Assembly: GCA_947504035.1 (NCBI GenBank)
Contig: CANNGA010000021.1
Coordinates: forward strand, 1 to 64,000
Direction: 5' to 3'
DNA length: 64,000 nucleotides
Source: an uncultured Flavobacteriaceae bacterium
GTDB lineage: Bacteria > Bacteroidota > Bacteroidia > Flavobacteriales > Flavobacteriaceae
Positions 45,347-52,418 of the stretch are shown in pieces. Numbering within the stretch: position 1 is the first letter of the stretch; the number at the start of each line of letters is the position of its first letter. The notes beneath the pieces are model-generated. The model did no database searches. It was not told the DNA's origin and was given only the letters and a program-made list of their open reading frames with translations. The translations under genes were made by a program, and so were the position numbers.

Positions 45347-45826
45347 ATTTGCTAACAATTGAATAACATGCATTAGTGCATGTTATTTACACTATAAAGC
45401 TAATGCATTTTTTATAATCTTCAAATGATTTACAGTTACATACATGTCATTTTATGTGTTTTACTAGAGTTATAGCCTAAAAACGCTTGCGTGAAAAATA
45501 ACAATCAATTGTAATAAATAGATGGAAATTTAGAACCATCAATCCACTCGTAACATGACCGCTACAACTAAAAACACAAATCAAGGTGAAACAAAAAAAT
45601 CACCTCAAACATCTCGTTTAAAGCGATTTAATTAAAATTGTGACCGCAAAGGGACAGAGTTCGAACTTTTTGAAGTATGATATCTCCCAAATACTATCAA
45701 AATCTCTTGCTATTTTAAGCTTATAAGACGCTTTGAAAATCGTTTGTTTTTTACTTAACCAAGATCTGACAACAGCACATATAACGTTGGCCTATCGGCA
45801 CGCCATATACTTCTTAGTTGACATTA
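45347..45826 (-). repeat. Array module 7 (H1, tRNA-like piece, terminator, leader A)
   Basis: H1 hairpin 45820-45769; spacer with small indels; tRNA-like piece at about 45667-45641; terminator-like repeat about 45632-45600 with a damaged left arm (aatcacctc); leader A ending in the AATAACATGC inverted repeat at about 45362-45388. Confidence 0.88.
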
Positions 45827-45834
45827 GTTTTATT

Positions 45835-46380
45835 TCATTCTTCCCATTCATATATATCAGTAGAGCTGCAAGGGATTACTTCATCAATTAACTTTACAAA
45901 CCTTTCAGGTATCCAACTATATAATTTCTCATTTTGAGTGTCTAAATGGAACCAAGTGTCAAAAGGAGGTAAGTCATATTCGTCAATAAAACCATTAGAT
46001 ACATCTTCACAAAATCCTTCATTAAGTACATCTCCATAGTTAGTTATTAAAATTTCACCAAGGCTTTTATTGTTGGAGTTACGTAAATTGAATGTTTTTT
46101 TGTTCTCTAATTGTTTATGAAATAACATTTCAATATTGTTATATTCTGGATGATTCAAAGGGTTTAATGCCCACTCAGTGACAATCGTTTTTCCATTATT
46201 ATATAGGTTTTCTGTTTTAAAACTATAAAGATTAATGTTATTGTGTTTAATCTGTATGGTTCTTAGAATTTCAGCTTTACTTTTTTGAGAGGAAACAATA
46301 ATTGAGTCACAGTAGGATTTTGTTAATGTTAAATTATATTCAAAAGGGGCTGGTTCATTCTTTTTTTTAAAGATTGTCAT
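45835..46380 (-). CDS. Protein of unknown function (payload)
   Basis: A 181-residue soluble protein with no signal peptide and no recognised family. Features: an N-terminal Lys-rich stretch, a beta-rich middle (KTIVTEWALNPLNHPEYNNIEMLF) and an acidic, Trp-containing C-terminus (DLPPFDTWFHLDTQNEKLYSWIPERFVKLIDEVIP). Size and character fit the small immunity-like proteins common in mobile arrays, without proof. Payload ends: taatgccaac (46410-46419) and gttgacatta (45817-45826), 9 of 10 complementary. Leader C with its own promoter lies upstream. Confidence 0.72.
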   Translation of the reverse strand: MTIFKKKNEPAPFEYNLTLTKSYCDSIIVSSQKSKAEILRTIQIKHNNINLYSFKTENLYNNGKTIVTEWALNPLNHPEYNNIEMLFHKQLENKKTFNLRNSNNKSLGEILITNYGDVLNEGFCEDVSNGFIDEYDLPPFDTWFHLDTQNEKLYSWIPERFVKLIDEVIPCSSTDIYEWEE

Positions 46381-46409
46381 ATGCTTTTGTTTCCATGATT
46401 TTTTTTAAT

Positions 46410-46918
46410 TAATGCCAACATAGATATATGTGCAATTGTACATATATCTCATGTATGTGTTTCACAAATCTAAAGGATTTTTTACAGATTCAAAACTACT
46501 GATAGCTACATGTGTGTATATTTCTGTAGTTTTCGAGCTATTATGTCTATGTCCTAATAAAATTTGTATCTGTCTCAAATTGGTGCCATTTTCCTGTAAA
46601 ATACTAAGAGATGGCTAAGAAAGTTCAAACCACTACCTCACTCACAGCATGACCTTTACACAAAAACTACAAATCAAGGTAAAACAAAAAAAACGCTACA
46701 AACATCTCGTTTAAAGCGATTTAATTAAAATTGTGACCTCAAAGGGACTGAATTCGAACTTTTTGAAGCATGATACCTTCCAAATACTTTCAAAATCTCA
46801 TACTATTTTGAGAGTATAAGTACGCTTTGAAAATCATTTTTTACTTAAACAGATTAGACAATAACAAAGCATATAGCGTTAGCCTATCGGCACTCCATAT
46901 GCTTTGTTATTGTAACCA
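46410..46918 (-). repeat. Array module 8 (H1, tRNA-like piece, terminator, leader C)
   Basis: H1-type hairpin 46913-46858 with changed outer arms (acaataacaaagcatat / atatgctttgttattgt), keeping full pairing by matched changes on both arms; spacer; tRNA-like piece at about 46762-46735; terminator about 46723-46690; leader C to 46420. Confidence 0.88.
46465..46493 (-). promoter_or_regulatory. Promoter inside leader C (module 8)
   Basis: TAGATTTG with TTG 18 nt upstream on the minus strand, the same as in module 6. It would drive the payload at 45835-46380. Confidence 0.6.
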
Positions 46919-46921
46919 GTT

Positions 46922-47281
46922 TTATTTCCATATTTTCCACCACTTTTTTTTATTCAATGGTTTAGTGGGGCCTCCAGGTCCTCCAAATAATAAATTAACA
47001 AAGTCTTTACTCGTTTTTCCTCGAGGTGATTTAGGAATCGGAGTGTCAAAGTCTAAATCCAAAATATCATTAACAAATACTTTCAAGGTGCTACCATCCC
47101 ACTGCCAAATTACTTTTGTATTTTCATATTCTTCAATTTCAAATTTACCTTCAACATCACTTTTTCCTTCAATTCTAATTTTTTCACCCGGATTTATTTC
47201 ATAATCAAAGCAAATAGGTTCAATAATTATATTGATACTTTTTTTTCGGGATTCAAATTCAATAATATCAGTATATATCAT
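46922..47281 (-). CDS. Small protein with C-terminal KKWWKIWK motif (payload)
   Basis: A 119-residue protein, the first payload after tRNA-Arg. Mostly beta strands up to residue 80 (INIIIEPICFDYEINPGEKIRIEGKSDVEGKF), then a Gly/Pro linker (LFGGPGGPTKPLN) and the final KKKWWKIWK, shared with the protein at 44614. No signal peptide, no recognised family. Payload ends: tggttacaac (47303-47312) and attgtaacca (46909-46918), 9 of 10 complementary. Leader B precedes. Confidence 0.75.
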   Translation of the reverse strand: MIYTDIIEFESRKKSINIIIEPICFDYEINPGEKIRIEGKSDVEGKFEIEEYENTKVIWQWDGSTLKVFVNDILDLDFDTPIPKSPRGKTSKDFVNLLFGGPGGPTKPLNKKKWWKIWK

Positions 47282-47302
47282 TTTTCATGAAGCTTAGGGA
47301 AT

Positions 47303-47675
47303 TGGTTACAACGGCAGTCTGTCTCAAAACCCGCCATATTTATTTTAAATATAGTAGATTTTAATTGATTCTTTAGTAATTAACAAAAATTTCGTTTGTA
47401 GTTTCAAATTTAGTTAAACAGCTTATTTGAAGTGTTATGAACTTATATAGCACTTTTAGATATCTAATAAAGGTTGTTTTTCGAGCTATTATGTCCTAAT
47501 AGAAGTTGTATCTGTCTCAAATTGGTGCCATTTTCCTGCAAAATACTTAGAGGTGGCTAAGACAGTTCAAACCACTACCACACTCACAACATGACCTTTA
47601 CACAAAAACTACAAATCAAGGTAAAACAAAAAAATCGCTTCAAACATCTCGTTTAAAGCGATTTAATTAAAATTG
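47303..47675 (-). repeat. Array module 9, anchor copy (terminator and leader B, joined to tRNA-Arg)
   Basis: Here the terminator and leader B follow a complete tRNA-Arg gene instead of a tRNA-like fragment. There is no H1. This is probably the original arrangement from which the terminators in the other modules were copied. Confidence 0.85.
47632..47664 (-). terminator. Terminator of tRNA-Arg
   Basis: On the minus strand AAATCGCTT, a 15-nt loop with TAAACGAGATG, AAGCGATTT and a T run. The same hairpin recurs, with varying decay, in every array module. Confidence 0.85.
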
Positions 47676-47749
47676 TGACCACGCCAGGATTCAAACCTGG
47701 AACCTCTTGAGCCGTAATCAAGTGCGCTATTCAGTTGCGCCACGTGGCC
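47676..47749 (-). tRNA. tRNA-Arg (anticodon ACG)
   Basis: A 74-nt cloverleaf. Acceptor GGCCACG with CGTGGTC (one G-U), discriminator A; anticodon arm CTTGA-TTACGGC-TCAAG with anticodon ACG (read as inosine-CG); T-arm CCAGG-TTTGAAT-CCTGG. CCA is not encoded. It stands at the start of the cassette array, with its terminator duplicated in each module. Confidence 0.97.
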
Positions 47750-47763
47750 TTTTTTTGTGGGTG

Positions 47764-47793
47764 CAAATATACACTTTATTAATACTTATCCAA
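47764..47793 (-). promoter_or_regulatory. Promoter of tRNA-Arg
   Basis: TATATTTG with TTG 19 nt upstream on the minus strand, within gtgggtgcaaatataca, as for tRNA-Glu. The start site would be a few bases before the tRNA. Confidence 0.75.
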
Positions 47794-48630
47794 ACTTTTA
47801 TTCTAAAAATATAAACAAGAAATTTTAGTTGTATGATATGAAGCCTTTTTCTAATCCAATTTGAGCATTTTTTAAATGTACAGCACATTATAAATAAATC
47901 AAAAAAATCACAACTCTTCTATAACAGCCTTATCGCTTTTAATACTTTCAATCAAATAAGTAACAGTATTAAGAAGTATATATTCTATACTTTTAGCACG
48001 TAAATGCTTTAACCCTGTTTAAATTAGTGACTTCAAAACTTAAAATAATCTTACTGTGATGAATTTTATAATGTGTTATAATAGTTTTAAAGCTTATAAA
48101 TAGTAAAATTAGCTCTTTAGCAACACTATTTACTAATTAAGAGATATTGTTAACAAAGCTTATAGAAAGGCTTAAATCAGCTTCCATTGCAAATAATATT
48201 GATATTGCAAAATTGTATAGCTTACTCCCATATTTTTTATTTGCTTAGGATAGGAAGTCTAAAAACCATGATTCACCAATACTCTTTTTTTAGAATAGTT
48301 TACATCTAAATACATATACTTTATTAGATATGCTTATCTTTCTCAAGACACTAGGGTTTTAACATCATATGGGAATAAATAGGAAACCTATTAGTTTTAA
48401 GATATAAACAAATAATAATACCGTAATATAAAGCCTATGCGAGACATTACAGATATAGGCTATCCCTTGGAATACCAACTAATGTATGCTATCATTTAGA
48501 AGAAATGGAAATTCACGATTTCACGACAGTACTTACAAAATATTGGACTTCAGTCAACATTTTACATTACAGGCCGTACACTACTATTGGTTTACAACAG
48601 TGTTGACATGTGCAGATGTCTCTACTTAAA
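47794..48630. other. Gene-poor region between clpS and tRNA-Arg
   Basis: About 840 bp of AT-rich DNA with no supported gene, no module sequence and no clear hairpin. It marks the right limit of the accessory region. Confidence 0.5.
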
Positions 48631-48906
48631 CTATACAATTTCGGCACTCAAGCCTGCTTCTAATAATTTAGAACATTGAGGCTTCAAATCGTCGTAACCT
48701 CCCGTTTTCACGGTACATTTTCCTTTATAATGTACAATTAGAGAACATTGTTCTGCTTGTTCTGCCGTATGTTCACAAGCATAAATTAAAGTGTCTATAA
48801 CATGATCAAAAGTGTTGACATCATCATTATATAACACGATTTCATTTTGTGTTGCTACCTCTTCTTCAAGAAGTAATTCTTCCGATATTTTTTCTTTCAA
48901 ACTCAT
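48631..48906 (-). CDS. clpS: ATP-dependent Clp protease adaptor ClpS
   Basis: Delivers N-degron substrates to ClpAP or ClpCP. The 91-residue product has the family core: IVLYNDDVNTFDHVIDTLIYACEHTAEQAEQCSLIVHYKGKCTVKTG, including the Asn-Asp-Asp and His residues of the N-end pocket. The acidic N-terminal extension is short. It follows prmA by 31 bp on the same strand and is probably co-transcribed. Confidence 0.95.
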   Translation of the reverse strand: MSLKEKISEELLLEEEVATQNEIVLYNDDVNTFDHVIDTLIYACEHTAEQAEQCSLIVHYKGKCTVKTGGYDDLKPQCSKLLEAGLSAEIV

Positions 48907-48937
48907 TTTCAGCTTTTTTGGGGTTGAAAAACTAGTA

Positions 48938-49774
48938 CTAATTTAAGAATTTTAACGATACCCATCGATTGCGTTCTAATTTTTCTTCAAATTTTAACAG
49001 ATGTTTTTCACATTCTGCTTGAATCATAGGGATGTCTTCTTTGTAAAAACCGCTTAAAAATAGCATTCCATTTTTATTTAAACACGATGCATAAATTGCC
49101 ATATCCTGCATAAGGATGTTACGATTAATATTTGCAATGATGACGTCGTATTGACGCTGCTCTAACACTGCTGCATCACCTTCGATAACCGTAATATGTT
49201 TACATGTATTGCGTTCTACATTTTCAAGACTATTTAGATAACACCAATTATCGTAATCTACCGCATCTAAAGGTTGAGCCCCTTTTTGTTCGGCTAAAAT
49301 AGCAAGTACACCTGTACCACATCCCATATCTAAAACAGATTTATCTTTTAAATCGGTTTTCAAGATATGTTGTATCATCATATGTGTGGTTTCATGATGC
49401 CCAGTCCCAAAACTCATTTTAGGTTCTATAACAATATCGTATTCGGTATGAAAAGGATCGTGAAATGGTGCTCTTACAGCACAACGGTCGTCCACGACTA
49501 TGGGATTAAAATTCTTTTCCCACTCGGCATTCCAATTGGTTTGCGCGATATCTTCGAAGGTATATGTGATTTTAAATTCATCAGATTTTAAAATCTGTAT
49601 GTCTTCTAAAATCGTATTATACCATTCTTCTTTTTGAATGTAAGCGGTAACACCTTCTTCTGTTTCTACAAAACTTTCAAAACCAGCATAGCCCAACTCG
49701 GCTATTAAAATTTCTACTGCTGGTTGTAAGGGCTGTACTTTAAAATAATACCCAATATAAATGATATTAGACAT
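48938..49774 (-). CDS. prmA: Ribosomal protein L11 methyltransferase
   Basis: SAM-dependent trimethylation of ribosomal protein L11. The 278-residue protein has an N-terminal recognition domain (about 1-100) and a Rossmann-fold methyltransferase domain: MSFGTGHHETTHMMI, the SAM motif VLDMGCGTGVLAILAEQKGA, and DVIIANINRNIL (the NINRN form of NPPY-like motif IV). Upstream of clpS in one unit. Confidence 0.95.
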   Translation of the reverse strand: MSNIIYIGYYFKVQPLQPAVEILIAELGYAGFESFVETEEGVTAYIQKEEWYNTILEDIQILKSDEFKITYTFEDIAQTNWNAEWEKNFNPIVVDDRCAVRAPFHDPFHTEYDIVIEPKMSFGTGHHETTHMMIQHILKTDLKDKSVLDMGCGTGVLAILAEQKGAQPLDAVDYDNWCYLNSLENVERNTCKHITVIEGDAAVLEQRQYDVIIANINRNILMQDMAIYASCLNKNGMLFLSGFYKEDIPMIQAECEKHLLKFEEKLERNRWVSLKFLN

Positions 49775-49791
49775 AATATTAGCTCTAGTTT

Positions 49792-49905
49792 GGCGGATAA
49801 ACCCGCGTTAGGGATTGTAATGAAAAGCCCACAGCTTTCTCGAAAATTTCTCGAGAAAGCGCGGACTTGTAATGGAAAGCGCGACCCGCAGGGGAACGCC
49901 CTTAT
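49792..49905. repeat. REP-like intergenic repeat
   Basis: Two imperfect half-units, gggattgtaatgaaaagccc and ggacttgtaatggaaagcgc, separated by a hairpin with arms gctttctcg / cgagaaagc. GC-rich compared with its surroundings and of a type that I recall as dispersed between genes in flavobacterial genomes. It lies between prmA and tpiA. Confidence 0.55.
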
Positions 49906-49914
49906 ATTTAATGT

Positions 49915-50667
49915 TTAAAATGCATTTACGATAGCATAGAAATCTGTTGCTTTTAAAGCAGCGCCTCCTATTAAACCACCATCTACATCTGGCTTAGAGA
50001 AAATCTCTTGTGCATTAGCTGGTTTTACACTACCGCCATAAAGAATAGACATGTTATCTGCAACCTCAGCACCATAAGTATCTGCTAGTGTTTTTCTAAT
50101 AAAAGCATGCATATCTTGTGCTTGCTCTGGACTCGCTGTTTCTCCTGTCCCTATAGCCCAAACTGGTTCGTAGGCCAACACTATATTTTTAAAAGCATCT
50201 GCTCCTAAGTGAAATAATGCGTTTTTAATTTGTGCTTCTACAACAGCCTCTTCATTTCCTGCTTTTCTATCTGCTAACTCTTCACCAAAACAAAAGATAG
50301 TGCGCATATCATTTGCTAAAGCTGCATCTACTTTCTTCGCTAATAAAGCATCTGTTTCGTTAAAATATTCGCGACGCTCACTGTGTCCTAATATTACAGT
50401 TGTAACACCAACACTTTTTAACATGGCAGCACTAACTTCTCCTGTGTAAGCACCATTTTCTGCAAAATGCATATTTTGTGCGATTACTTCAATACCGCTA
50501 GTATCTTTTAGCGTTTGATAGGCTTGCCATAGGTTAGTCGCTGTTGGAGCGATCATCACCTCTGCATTAGACGTTTGCGTTTGTGCTTTTAAATCTGTGA
50601 TTAGCGCTTCTGTTTGTGCTAAATCATTATTCATTTTCCAGTTACCGGCTACGATGTTTTTTCTCAT
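49915..50667 (-). CDS. tpiA: Triosephosphate isomerase
   Basis: Interconverts dihydroxyacetone phosphate and glyceraldehyde 3-phosphate. The 250-residue TIM barrel shows NWKMN (substrate Lys), GHSERREYF (catalytic His), AYEPVWAIGTG (catalytic Glu and start of loop 6) and LYGGSVKPANA (phosphate binding). A -7 element lies about 55 nt upstream, so it may be transcribed apart from the upstream thioredoxin gene. Confidence 0.98.
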   Translation of the reverse strand: MRKNIVAGNWKMNNDLAQTEALITDLKAQTQTSNAEVMIAPTATNLWQAYQTLKDTSGIEVIAQNMHFAENGAYTGEVSAAMLKSVGVTTVILGHSERREYFNETDALLAKKVDAALANDMRTIFCFGEELADRKAGNEEAVVEAQIKNALFHLGADAFKNIVLAYEPVWAIGTGETASPEQAQDMHAFIRKTLADTYGAEVADNMSILYGGSVKPANAQEIFSKPDVDGGLIGGAALKATDFYAIVNAF

Positions 50668-50721
50668 TGTATTGATTTAAACTTCTCGAAAAAAGTATTT
50701 TACTTCTATTTTATTACTGTG

Positions 50722-50729
50722 CAAAAGTA
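50722..50729 (-). promoter_or_regulatory. -7 element of tpiA
   Basis: TACTTTTG on the minus strand just after the TlpA-like stop codon, with TTG about 22 nt upstream inside that gene. Confidence 0.45.
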
Positions 50730-50730
50730 C

Positions 50731-51222
50731 TTAATTTTTCAGAGCTTGCAGCAACTTTTTATCATCGGCTTTTGTAGCTTTAAATAACTTAATTTGTCCC
50801 GTCGTATCGATCACCATATAACGCGGAATCCAATTGATATTTACAAAATCACCTATGGCCGATTTTTTACCTTGAGGCAAATAATAATGTGCCCCTTTAA
50901 TATGAAACTTTTCAATAGCATGCAACCATGCTGCTTGGCTTCTATCTAAAGAGAAAAATACATATGCAACATCTTTATGGGTCTCTTGAAGCTGTCTTAC
51001 CTTTGGCATGCCATAAATACAGTCAGAGCACCAAGAAGCCCATATATCTAACACTATAGTTTTGCCTTTATGCGCTTCTAAAATAGCAGCTAAAGTTGTT
51101 TCTGTGCCTGTTTTCGTAAGTAGTGTATCGTTTAAAGCGGCTTCAGAAAACGTTGTAGGGGTGTCGATATTGCAACTCACGAATCCTAACAAAGCCAATA
51201 AAAGGGAACTTATCTTCTTCAT
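50731..51222 (-). CDS. TlpA-like thioredoxin-fold lipoprotein
   Basis: A 163-residue periplasm-facing thiol-disulfide protein. Signal peptide with lipobox (LGFVSCN), then a thioredoxin fold with the active site WASWCSDCIYGMPKV (CxxC) and the cis-Pro region NWIPRYMVID near residue 140. A role in cytochrome or disulfide maturation is typical of the family. It lies between the ABC permease and tpiA genes, probably in one transcript with the DoxX-like gene further upstream. Confidence 0.88.
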   Translation of the reverse strand: MKKISSLLLALLGFVSCNIDTPTTFSEAALNDTLLTKTGTETTLAAILEAHKGKTIVLDIWASWCSDCIYGMPKVRQLQETHKDVAYVFFSLDRSQAAWLHAIEKFHIKGAHYYLPQGKKSAIGDFVNINWIPRYMVIDTTGQIKLFKATKADDKKLLQALKN

Positions 51223-51295
51223 ATATCTATAGATTGGTATGCATTTTATTATATAGAAGGTACTTTTAGCCCATAAAAAGCTGTACCCATTTAAA

Positions 51296-52372
51296 TTATT
51301 GCAGTTTCACTTTTGGATCTAACCAAACGTATATTAAGTCGACTAAAATATTTATAATTACAAATAAACTTGCAATCACTAAAACAGCCCCCATAATAAC
51401 AGGTAAATCTAAGGTGTTTAAAGCGTTTACAATTTCTTTACCCAAACCATTCCAACCAAAAATGTATTCTACAAATACGGCTCCAGCTAACATGGACGCA
51501 AACCATCCAGAAATTGCTGTAACTACTGGATTCAACGCATTTTTTATAGCATGACGTCTTATAATTTGAAACTCACTAAGTCCTTTTGCTCTTGCCGTTC
51601 GAATATAATCTTGGTTAAACACTTCTAAAAGTGAATTTCGCATCAGCTGAATCACAACAGCTAGCGGACGAATGCCTAAAACCAAAGCGGGTAAAATGAG
51701 GTTTTTCCATTTTATATGCATAGCCTCTCCAAAGTCATCCAACTCATATAAACTGCCTGTCATTTCTAAATGTGTATATGCATGCAATACATATCCAAAA
51801 AGCCATGCGAACAAAATAGCACTAAAAAAGGACGGTACGCTCATGCCCAATGTGCTTAATATTTGTATGGTTTTATCTAACCATGTGTCTTTATATAATG
51901 CAGATACAATCCCCAAAAAAACACCTAACAGCATCGCAATACTTATGGCCGAAAGTGCCAGAACAAAGGTGTTAGGTAATGTTTCTCCCAGTACATCTGC
52001 AACACTTTTACCTTGTTTGGTAAATGAATCTCTTAAATACGGGTATTTCAAAACCAGTGCTGTATTTCCTATGCTACATAAAATTGTTGCATTGTATTTC
52101 CCTGCCTCTAAATACGTGTAATCGCCTTTTGTTTTAGAATGAAAAGATAAAGGCGACACATCGTTAATGTAATAGGCATATTGCGTTGTCACTGGTTTAT
52201 CAAAACCATACTTGGCTTTTACAAGTGCCAGCTGTTCGCTATCTTCATTTTGTCCTAGCATCATTTGCGCAGGATCACCAGGGAGTATATTAAATAAAAA
52301 AAATATAACGGTCACTACTCCAAATAACGTGAGTAGAGCGTAAAGTGCCTTATGAATAAAGTAGTGAATCAG
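51296..52372 (-). CDS. Peptide-type ABC transporter permease (DppB-like)
   Basis: An inner-membrane permease of about 358 residues. The C-terminal binding-protein-dependent transport domain is clear, with the EAA-like loop DYIRTARAKGLSEFQIIRRHAIKNAL and six membrane segments. The N-terminus is the open point: the first GTG (52315) would start inside the first helix, whereas the in-frame upstream codons read IHYFIHKALYALLTLFGVVTVIFF, the normal family N-terminus. The only start-like codons there are CTG 52372 or ATT 52369. I therefore extend to CTG. No ATPase, binding-protein or second permease gene is adjacent. Confidence 0.8.
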   Translation of the reverse strand: MIHYFIHKALYALLTLFGVVTVIFFLFNILPGDPAQMMLGQNEDSEQLALVKAKYGFDKPVTTQYAYYINDVSPLSFHSKTKGDYTYLEAGKYNATILCSIGNTALVLKYPYLRDSFTKQGKSVADVLGETLPNTFVLALSAISIAMLLGVFLGIVSALYKDTWLDKTIQILSTLGMSVPSFFSAILFAWLFGYVLHAYTHLEMTGSLYELDDFGEAMHIKWKNLILPALVLGIRPLAVVIQLMRNSLLEVFNQDYIRTARAKGLSEFQIIRRHAIKNALNPVVTAISGWFASMLAGAVFVEYIFGWNGLGKEIVNALNTLDLPVIMGAVLVIASLFVIINILVDLIYVWLDPKVKLQ

Positions 52373-52418
52373 TTGTATTGTTTTTTGGTGTTGATAGTTC
52401 GCTTTCTGATGTTAGTTG

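Noticed and set aside
44142-46618. Two similar plus-strand reading frames of about 60 codons (44142-44324 and 46430-46618) that look like a conserved small protein family.
   Set aside because: Both lie entirely in leader C of the array module, which is repeated DNA with a minus-strand promoter and hairpin. The similarity is explained by the repeat, and there is no sign of coding constraint.
33455-46913. H1 hairpins as simple rho-independent terminators of the payload genes.
   Set aside because: No T run follows on the minus strand, the hairpin has internal unpaired bases, and a separate, proper terminator lies further along in each module.
33503-47312. Classical class 1 or Vibrio-type integron.
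   Set aside because: No intI, the strict RYYYAAC/GTTRRRY consensus is not matched, and consecutive payloads are not joined directly. Only integron-like is supported.
33000-47700. CRISPR array as explanation of the regular repeats.
   Set aside because: Repeats are about 450-550 bp with genes of variable size between them, not short repeats with short spacers, and no cas genes are present.
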